A stretch of 64,000 nucleotides of DNA from Lateolabrax maculatus (lineage: Eukaryota > Chordata > Actinopteri > Acropomatiformes > Lateolabracidae), in the NCBI GenBank assembly GCA_031216445.1, contig CM062211.1, positions 2,182,001 through 2,246,000 of the forward strand, written 5' to 3'. The notes beneath the pieces are model-generated. The model was not told the DNA's origin. It was given only the letters and a program-made list of their open reading frames with translations, and searched no databases. This document shows, one piece after another, positions 25,701 to 36,300 of the stretch. The number at the start of each line of letters is the position of its first letter. The stretch's first letter is position 1. A program made the position numbers and the translations under genes.

Positions 25701-28700
25701 ACTCAATTATCTCCTTATCTCAAGATGAAACCAATGGCAACAAATAATGTATTTTCTATTTCTATTTTCTATCTATCTGACTTTCTATAAGATGCTGTCC
25801 TAAAATGAGATTACCATCTATTCTCAAATAGTGACCTTTATTTACCTACCTGAAGAAAGAACCAGAAATTTTATTCCTAATTTCACTGTATTATTATTGG
25901 GCATTTCTTTACTAAAATTATTATTTATTGGGCGGCACATAAGCTGATAACGATGTCTGTGATAAGCTAAAAGCAGCCAATATATCAGTCCAGCTCTAGA
26001 AAATGGTATTTCCATTAAAACAGGTCCAAGTCAGAGTGGTGAGAATGAATTACTTTGTTGTTGATGGAATCAGTGCTGTACAGATGTGTTATGCTAAATT
26101 TACAGTGAAAGTCAGTGTAGCACAGGTAATTCCAACACCCACTCTGATTTATTTATTTATTTTTTGGTCTGGCCTTTATTAGTGACATGCGGTTATTCGA
26201 ATATGAATGTGCTATGTTAATATTTGCTTTTATTTGAGAATTCATGGTATATCAGTTGTTTTTCGTAGTGGTGACATTATGTGGTTTGTTAGGCTGCTTT
26301 ATGTAGTCATATTTCTATTCTGTTATCTCAAGGCTCACACAACTCTTTGAGAAAACTAACTTGGCTAGACCATCACATTTCTCCAAAGGCCTTTGACATT
26401 ACATATTAAAGATATGCAACATTGAAAACCTCCACATTACTAAATCCTAAACCCCCAAGACACAAGACAATACATAACCACAAAACAATAAATACACGGT
26501 GGTGCATAATCATAACTGTACTGTGAATTATAGTTAAATAAATAAAGGTTTAGATAAAATAAGTGAATGTGGAGACTGTGAAAAAGCTGTAACAGTGTTG
26601 TGTTTGTGTGTTCAGGTCAGCAGGTTCTGGGTCTGGTGGAGAACCAGAGTGACTGGTACCTGGGGAACCTGTGGAAGAACCATCGACCCTGGCCGGCTCT
26701 CGGCAGAGGCTTCAACACAGGTGAGTACAGGGGGACGCCAGGTTAGCATGTTAGCATGGCGGGGCCACATTTAAAACAGTGTATTATGTAAATGAATTAT
26801 ATAAATGAAAATCAGTGTGCATGCTAAAAAACACTGGATTTATGAGGTTGCTGTTTGTGGAAAATATAAAAACTTATCTGGATGGTAGTGAGACAGCTCC
26901 AGGAAAGTCCCAGAAAACCTCCAGTGTCTTCTAGATGTGGTTGCATTGCGTCGCGGCTCAGTCATTTTACTGCCTTTCTAGTTTTTGTTCCAATATTGAC
27001 AATGAATGTACACAAATGCTGATAGTTGTTGACAGTTGATGTGTAATTAATATTTAACAATACCTTTCATCTGTTATTGACTTGGACCAGTAAATGTGTA
27101 CAGTAAAACGAATGATCTTATTTGTTTCTGTCATTTTGATTGAGCTCCCTCTGTGATTATAATTAGGTGTTGTTATTTAAACCATCCAAGGTAATTTCCA
27201 TTTACCATCTGTAATGGGAAAACATTTGATTGCTGTCCAGGTATTTTTATTTCATGTTGTCCTTTTTTCTTCGGAGAACTTCTGTCTCCACATTTCAAAG
27301 GCGGTGAAAGTAAAGAGTGGGCAGCACTGAGGCAGTTTCTTTCCTCGCAAGAATCAAGTGCATTTGCAAAGGCATAGATGGAACATGCCGTCATCCACCA
27401 GGCTTGTTAAAAGTTGTATGAAAAAACATTTTCAAACAGATGTGGGCTATAATTTCACAGAGCCTCAGAGCAGCTGATTGTGGAATTGATCGGGTTCCAT
27501 TACATCTTGTTATTATTTTCCCCTGCCTATATATTTTTTTTCCTTCAGGAGACATATAGCTCTCTCTGTGCCGTTTGGAGCAGGTGAATAATCGTTGTAT
27601 TGACCGTAACACAACACAAACAGCACGACCTGCTGCAGCAGAGCTGAATTTCACAGCAGAGACGTTTCAGTGGGAGCAGTGTAAAACTCACCTGAACACG
27701 TCTGTGCCGCAAAGGTTCAGCGTTCTGCTCTTAAACGTCCTGTCGGTGTGACTGAACAGCAGATCTGAGAAATAAAAAGGCATGTGTTGCATTTACACAG
27801 AACAGCAATTTGACAGAAAGCCTCCAGTTCAGCCACGGCTGGTCGGCTTTGTGGCGGTGGCCGTGGCAACAGATGGAGCACAGCAGGGTGTGAAAGATGG
27901 TTTGTTTGTTCCGACCTGAAAAAAATAAAAATAATTCCCCATTTCTCTCCCTCTGAAAATTGGCTGCTTGATTTTATTTGTAGCAGCCAGAAATATTTCT
28001 TTTATTAGCAGAGAACTGAGAGGAAGAAGTTTTTGTTTTTGATTTTTCTTGTTTGTTGGGGGGGGGGAGTTAGCAAAAGAAGCCCATGAGCTTCTTAGAG
28101 TGATTTGTGTTTCCAGGAGGATTTTAACATGTTTTCTCCATCCAGCGCCGGTCTGTCTTTAAGCTTTAAGTCTACAGCTTTATCTCAGAAAACACACGGT
28201 TGTGATTCACAGCCTCATGATGGGACTTTATCACCTTTGTCAGGCAGCTAGATACTAATCTCTCTGTTTCTAAAGCTACCGTATCTGTGTGCGTGTGCTT
28301 TCCAGGGGTGATTTTGCTTCTCCTGGATCGTCTACGGAAGTTGAGATGGGAGCAGATGTGGAGGTTGACTGCAGAAAGAGAACTAATGAGCATGCTGTCC
28401 ACTTCCCTGGCAGACCAGGTAATACACACATCCTCACACCTTAGGCAAAGTTTGGCATTTCATGTGGGCAAATTACAAAAACACCTGTACTAACTGCAGG
28501 AGCCTGTTTGAACATACATTTTAGAAACTGTGGCAAGCCCTTTGTTTTCCTGTCACTGCTACGTGAAATGTTGTAGTTAAAGTAAGCTACAGTAAAGGGC
28601 TGCGCATTCTTCAAACAAGTGTACCTTGCATACCTTCTCACCTCCACTCACCTGACCAATCACTGTGTAAAAGGATTGTTCGTTCTGGTCAGAATCAACC

Positions 28701-30286
28701 CCCTCCCCCCCAACCGGAAAGACGTGGGCACAGGAGGTTTCTGACGGTGTCTGACAATCTGGCAAGCAGATTGAATCTAACCTCATATTCAAACAAAACA
28801 AAAGTTTTGCCCATCTCACTGATGATCATCTTTTCAACTCGCCATCAAGTGTGGTCGTTCAGAACAGCTATAAACACTTTTGAATGTTAATTGTAGGTCT
28901 CCGATGTGAGGCACCACATGCCCATCCACAGCTCTGAACTCCACACATTTACCTTTCACGCTTCACCACATAACAAACACACGTGATATCCTGGTTCAGG
29001 CCAAAAGACAGAAGAAATATATATGTGAACAAAATACAGTTGAACTGAAATACTGTATGTGTTGGGTTGTGCCACTGTTAGGTTTCATTCAAAGCTCTGG
29101 TTTCAGGTATGGCACTTTTTCCCTCCCACTTGAGCGTACATGTATGCTGAAGGTCATAAACAGGTGTTATCTTAAACCACGCTGTGTTCTATATCTAGCA
29201 CAGTAAGGGCAGACACTGAGACCTTGGTGAAGGGTCTCTCCATTATCTCTGAGCTATTCAGAGCTCATCTAGATGAGAGGTGCGTTTATGAGATTTTAAT
29301 TAAACCTTCATTAAGTAAAGTCCCGCAAGGTATGCAGTTTGGAAAATGAACGGGGCTTTGGAAATCGTTTGAGCATTCCATCTGCATCTGCTGTATGGGC
29401 CATCTTTATCGCAGCATTCATTATGAAGCTATAGAGTTTTTATGTCTCCCATTAAGAAGCTGGAGTCTGTCACTGAGACTCTTGTCTTATGAACCCGCAC
29501 AGATCTCAAAGTCAAAAAAAGTCTCTCAGATGTAACCAAAGTATGTTTCCTCAAAGCAATTTGAAGTATTCCACTTTAGGAGTGTGATTACACGTACATT
29601 AGGAATAAAAACCTGAACATCTGGAGAAGTCCAAAACTAACAAGACTGAAGAGTCAGGATTCTGGCCCCATGGCGGCAACACCTGGAGAGATTGTCATTC
29701 TTCCCACCTCCACTGTGAGTGGTGATAATAAAGTTATTCATGTATCCAAAGGTAATTTAATGGCCTCTTAAAGCTCACAGAACAAATTAATACTGTGCAG
29801 CCATCCCTAAAAATGTATTTAAAATTTTAGTAAGGATCTCAAAGTTTATAAAGAAACCAAATCTGTCAGGTTGAACAAGAACATCCATCCTCCACCCTCC
29901 ATCCTAGACCTTTGAAACAAACTGGTTTCCCTGTTCACTTTTGAATGTTAATTGTAGGTAGGAAGATGGATGGGCTAAAGCATCAGTCACCTTCAGTGAC
30001 TGATGCTTTAGCCCATCCATCTTCTCCTTACAGTCACCCTGTGGATCCTCAATCAAAGTGCGTTGTGGTGTATGCATAATGATGGCCAAAATACAAAAAA
30101 TAAGACCCATGTTGTAATAAACCGAAATGATCCTTTAAGGTCTGACAAACATGTTGAAATCACCTGATACAGGCGCTCCTTGTATGTTCAGAAACTTGCT
30201 TTGTTTATATCAGCTCTGTGTCTCTTCCACTACACATTGTTTTTTTTCAGGCCTGTACATGATGAAACATATGGCAAAGCATAAGG

Positions 30287-30333
<47 letters not shown>

Positions 30334-33300
30334 CAGGACATCTTCAACGCTGTGATCAAACAGAACCCGTTCCTGGTCCACCAGCTGCCGTGCTTCTGGA
30401 ACGTCCAGCTGTCCGACCATACCCGCTCCGAGAAGTGCTACAAAGATGTGTCAGACCTGAAGGTGAGACCCTGCTGTCCCTGCTGTGCGTTTACTCCGCC
30501 AATACGGACACACAAGACCTGACCCGAGGTTAATCAAGCCAAAGTGACACACATTTGGTTAAGAGTAAAACAATTATGGATTTTGTTTGACTTGAAAAAG
30601 CATTATTTCCTCCAGGTTTCAGGAGATGTGCAGAGCTGTCTAAGTTAGTATTTCCCAGTAGTTGGACAATGATACAGCATGTATACATGCAACGCATGTT
30701 CTGAATGTAGAACTTATAGTATTGTGTAGTTGGCAAGGCTTTTGATTTTTCTTCCAATTTCAGCTGTTTTTCCAACGTGGAAATACACCTAAAGTAGTGG
30801 TGATTCGGCTCCATGACAGGCGGCCATCTGTACAGATTCAGTTTAGTCTTTCTACTCCTCAAAGCTCCAACACCAGTAATGTTCAATAATGCCTGTAGGT
30901 GTTTCTTTTAATGGCTCTGTCAGTGTCATAGCTCATTTAATACCATTGATCCGAGCACAAATTAGGATGCCTTCCAAATTAGTTGATAGGAAAATATTAC
31001 CAGCTAAGTGGTCATGGATGAATAATCCTTGACGTTGTCGTCAAATAGCCCAAGCAGACATGACTCAGTGAGAGCAGAACAGCCAAATCATGTTAGAAAC
31101 TATTGTTGTAGACAATACAACACAGTTCACATTTAATGCAGAAAAATGTCTAGACAAAAAGTAAAGGGTCATACAGGACGATAAAAACATGATACAGCAC
31201 TAGATGTACCGATCAGAAAAACAGATGAGCAGTTTTTTTAGTTTGGTGTGTTTCAGCTCAACAGGCCGAACCTCTTGATGAGCAGCCTGTTGAGCAGCCT
31301 GTCGAGCACCCATATGTGTTGCTATTGTCTTTTATTTTGTTTTCTTGCATTGAGATAACTAGATCAAACTAAGCTTTTAATTCTGGGTTTGACTGCTATA
31401 AAAACTACAAGATGTAATTAAATAATCAAATCAAAGACTTTGTCCAAGTATTGGCTCTCACTCTGTATTAAATGTGCTCTTTGGATTCAGGCTTCTACAG
31501 GAAGGCTTTTCTAACAAAAACCTTCCTCCAACGAAAGCTGAGCTGTTTTGATGTGAACCTTTTTTGTTATTAAGGGACCCTTAAAACACAAAGAAAATTG
31601 ACATAAAACAGAAATGGCTGAGTTGGTGAAGGAAATGTATGTGCACAAAACTGCAGTAGACTCATTTGAAAGGAATGTTTGAAATGTGAGCCTGTGGTAG
31701 TAATGGCTGAAGATGAAGTACTGAAAGAAGTTGAAGTGGCAGTTGAGGTATAAGCACTGTCAGAGTAATTACTGATAGACATTGATGTGCAGTTGTGATG
31801 TAAGCAGTGAAAGTATGAGGGGAGACAGAGCTGAACATTTGACTGAAAATCTGAGGATTGGTCGTAGCTTCTTGACTTGAAGCATACAACTGCTAATTTC
31901 AAAAATATAAAAACTCTGAATGAAAGTTTAATAGTTTGGTGTGATACCTCATAAAGGTATTTTATGATTTGGTGAACTACAACTACTGGTCTGGGCATTA
32001 CAATAGAATTTCCTGCGTGACAATAACAACAGTATCCTGATAACCTTTTGCACTGCTCTCTGTGGCTCATCTGCCTAGGTGATCCACTGGAATTCTCCTA
32101 AGAAGCTGCGAGTGAAGAACAAGCATGTGGAGTTCTTTAGGAACCTCTATCTGACCTTTCTGGAGTACGATGGCAACCTGCTGCGGCGAGAGCTGTTTGG
32201 CTGTCCCAGCGAGGCCGACCACAACAGTGAGAACGTAGGTGGACCTGCTTCTGTCTTTCTAGCTGTGGTGTCTGTTTAGTGCTGAAAATGTGAAGGGTGA
32301 TGGTAAACTAGTGTTTGGTCGATTGTAGCTGGTCACAAAAGTTTCCCTCTTATGGGCTGGGTATTTGAAAATGTCAGTTTCTGCAACAATACCAAAGCAA
32401 AACTTGTTTTTATATGTTAATTTGGGGATTTTTACATGTTTTAAACATTGTTTTCCTGGTCTTAGAATAAATTCACAACCCTAAGTATATGACCAAGCAA
32501 TTGGAGCCAACGCTGTCTATTCTATCGGTTCTCAAAAGTTTTGAGGTTTGATAATTTTTTCTGTATTTCAGAGTTGTTGTTATACTTGTTTTATTATAGC
32601 TCTGCACATTGTGAGAGTGATGATCCAATGGTCCGAAAGGGTGTGACTGAAAGTACTAAACCTTTGGCTCTTCTTTTGTATAAGAAGAATGGTACTAAGA
32701 AACTGTTTTTTGAAACTTTTTTGTAACATGGCTTAATGGGACCCAAGTGCTGAGAAAACCCCACAACTTCAGACTTCAAAAACTGATCTTTGCTGAAGAT
32801 ACACATGATGAGGCTGATCAGTCAAGGCAAGCGAATGGATGTCAGTCTCAGTCACAGTGGGTTTCCAGCCCAACCGTGCAAGTGTCAGGGTACACCCAGG
32901 ACAGTATCAGCAGTCGTGAAGTTATTGTGACCTCAAATCATGGCAAAGAGTAAGCTTTATGCTCTTAATGAAACAAAAAAAGTACATTATATAAAATTAT
33001 TAATCAGGAAGTTCTCTGTCTACCAGTACATGTTTTTTTTGTTGTTGTTTTTTCTTGTCCTTTCAAAGCCAGATGGCATGACGATCAACTGAGCCTGGCA
33101 GCTGTAAGTCAAACCAGTCAGCAAATTATGGGAAATGTTCACAACCTCATGAATCTGTTTTAACTAGGCATCAGATACAAAATAAAACTAACTTCACTGC
33201 ATATTTTTTATGGACCTGATTTATCATAATAAAAGACTTTGGTGTCTGTGGTTGGTTTGTCCAGTCAGGAGAGAACTGTCAATCATTTCTTCAGCCTAAT

Positions 33301-36300
33301 TAAAATGACATTTGTCCAGAACGAAAGCCGACTGAGTCTCATCAGATCACCCTTGATTCATGAAGTTTTGAACGCTATTGAACGTTGTTTTGTATACATG
33401 TATGGTTTATTAAACAACTCTACTATTCTCTTTATAAGGAACTATACTGTGCAAACAACTGTAATAACTCCACACTGTGAGACACCAACTACACACTAAC
33501 AAAGTCGTCACCACTGCCTGTCTGGTAGGCCCTCCTCTGTCAGCTGGAGTATGATGCTTCAGTTCCACCTTGGTGGGAGGAACATGGTGAAGGGACATGG
33601 TTAAACAGTGGAACAATACATACACTCTCTGCTTGCCCACCACAGACGTTTGACAGGACCCCTGATCTCACCCACGCATGACCATTTTCCCTGTCCACAC
33701 TTAGCATTTTCCCATGGAATTACTCCAGAGAGCAAATTTGAAAAGCTGTGTTATCGGAGGTTGAAAACCGTTGCTCCTGGGCCAAACATTCCTCCAGTGT
33801 AATTTGTTTTTGTGTTTTTTTTATGCGTAATTTGTCTCATTCAACAGATACACTTCTATTTCTACTAATGTAGCAATTCTGCAAATTAGCAATTTATGTA
33901 ACCCACATCATCACGTGACCACCTGCAATTTTTTACACTATTGAGTCTTCTACCTGCTACATATCTAGAGAAGCATACTCTCCATGGACCTCCTTCTTGC
34001 AGTACATTGTGACGGGTGAACTATACCTTCAATGATCGTGATGAAGTCCCCCTGTGTTTTCTATGAGTGTTCCAGTTTTACTATAGACATGTAGAGCTAT
34101 GGTAGGATAACCAAACAATGAATGATTAACAGGGATTTCTACCTGTGTGTTCAAGGGATATGGCTAACTGATGTGGCCTCCTCAAAAATGTAATTATATT
34201 TTGGGGCTACTATAACCATGGTGATACCACATAAAGTCCACAAGAACTGTGATTGGTCAGCCAATAATTGTCACAATATTTCAGTCTGGACTAAAGTGGC
34301 CAACAGTCCAACACTACCACTACCTCAGAAGCAGCTGTAGAACCAGATTTATATTTAGACTGTTTTTCTCCAATTGACCTTTACCAACTAACTTCAATGA
34401 TTTTTTCGTCTAAACCAACAACCTGCCTCTTAGACCCCATCCCAACTAGGCTGCTTAAAGAATTTTTACCCTTAGTTAGCACTTCTTTAGTAGACATGAT
34501 CAATCTGTCTTTATTAACAGGCTATGTACCACAGCCCTTCAAAGTAGCTGTAATTAAACCTCTTCTTAAAAAGCTTACGCTTGATCCAGGGGTTTTAGCC
34601 AATTATAGACCTATATCTAACCTTCCCTTTCTCTCCCAAATCCTTGAGAAAGTGGTCGTTAATCAGTTATGTGACTTTCTAAACAGCAATAGTTTATTTG
34701 AGGATTTTCAGTCAGGATTTAGGGAATATCATAGCACAGAGACAGCACTGGTGAGAGTGACAAACAACCTTTTGATTGCGTCAGACAAAGGATTTGTCTC
34801 TGTACTTGTTCTGTTAGATCTTAGTGCCGCTTTCGATGCCACTGACCATCATATCCTATTACAGAGACTGGAGCATTTGATTGGCGTCAAAGGACCCGCA
34901 CTAAGTTTCAGTCGTATTTATCAGATAGATTTCAGTTTGTTCATGTAAATGATGAATCCTTTGTGCACACAGAAGTTAGTCACGGAGTTCCACAAGGTTC
35001 AGTGCTTGGACCACTTTTATTTACCTTGTATATGCTTCCTTTAGGCAATATTATCAGGAAACACTCCATAAACTTTCACTGCTATGCAGATGACACTCAG
35101 TTATACTTATCGATAAAGCCAGATGAAACCGGTAAGTTAGCCAAGCTTCAGGCATGTATTAAGGACATAAAAGACTGGATGACCTGCAATTTCTTGCTGT
35201 TAAACTCAGGCAAAACTGAAGTTATTGTTCTGGGTCCTAAACACCTGCGAGACGCACTATGTATAGATATAATTAATCTAGATGGCATTGCCCTGGCCTC
35301 TAGCACTGCTGTAAGGAGTCTAGGAGTAATCTTTGATCAGGACATGTCCTTTAATACCCATATAAAACAGACTTCAAGGACTGCCTTCTTCCACTTACGT
35401 AACATTATAAAAATCAGGCATATCATGTCTCAAAAAGATGCAGAAAAACTACTTCATGCATTTGTTACTTCTAGGTTGGATTATTGTAATTCCTTATCAT
35501 CGGGCTGCCCCGATAAGTCTCTAAAGACTCTCCAGCTGATCCAGAATGCGGCTGCACGTGTACTGACAGGAACTAGCAAAAGAGAACATATTTCTCCAAT
35601 ATTAGCTTCTCTGCACTGGCCCCCTGTGAAATCTAGAATAGAATTTAAAGTTGTCCTCCTCACTTACAAAGCTCTTATTGGTCAGGCACCATCACATCTT
35701 AAAGAGCTGATAGTACCGTATTACCCCACTAGAGCACTACGTTCACAGAATGCAGGGTTACTTGTGGTACCTAAAGTCTCTAAAAGTAGAATGGGAGCCA
35801 GAGCCTTTAGTTATCAAGCTCCTCTTCTGTGGAATCCGCTCCCAATTTGGGTTCGGGAGGCAGACACCCTCTCTTCGTTTAAGAGTATGCTAAAAACGCT
35901 CCTTTTTGATAAAGCTTATAGTTAGGGCTGGCTCAGGTGAGTCCTGAACCATCCCTTAGTTATGCTGTTATAGGCTTAGCTTCCTATGACGCACTGAGCT
36001 TCTCTCTCCTCCTCTCCCTCTCTATCTGTACGCATTCCTATCCTACTAATACAGGTTACCAACTCCACTTCTTCCTGGTAGTCCTTGTGCTTTCTGTGCT
36101 TTTTTGCCTTCTCACTTTCTGCAGGTATTTCTGCCTCTGGAGCTGTAGATTCTGGATCTGTGATTGCCGGCCGTCTACTGCCCCCATGTTCCTGCTCCAC
36201 ACTCACTGCTGCAGTTGTTGTTATTATTAGTCTGATTTGTTGTCTCTCCTCTTGTTCTGTCTCCTCTCTCCCCCTCTCTCCTCCCCTTTCAACCCAACTG

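Larger units (their letters stand above)
11183..26615 (+). other. large1: large1 long intron (15,433 nt)
   Basis: The longest intron of the window, splitting the codon for Gly263. It contains hAT-like remnants (about 11470-11591, 13641-14179, about 25925-25999), a (GTGAGCCT)3 repeat at 20642-20665 and a half-kilobase TATATG minisatellite at 22738-23258. No extra exon, RNA gene or antisense gene is recognisable in the remainder. Confidence 0.75.
28419..30336 (+). other. large1: large1 intron with hairpin and GT-repeat acceptor (1918 nt)
   Basis: Contains a 24-bp exact direct repeat (28875-28898 and 29936-29959), a perfect 29-bp-arm hairpin (29962-30024) and a terminal (TG)n that replaces the polypyrimidine tract of the next exon. 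Confidence 0.85.

Noticed and set aside
30251..30336. Longer version of exon 7 using the T-rich acceptor at 30250
   Set aside because: It would add 86 nt, breaking the frame before the conserved DIFNAV sequence; kept only as a possible decoy or alternative site.
31570..32070. 166-residue minus-strand frame in intron 7
   Set aside because: Ser/Thr-rich low complexity from a degenerate trinucleotide stretch, no domain, no splice or promoter context, and it ends near a large1 exon on the other strand.
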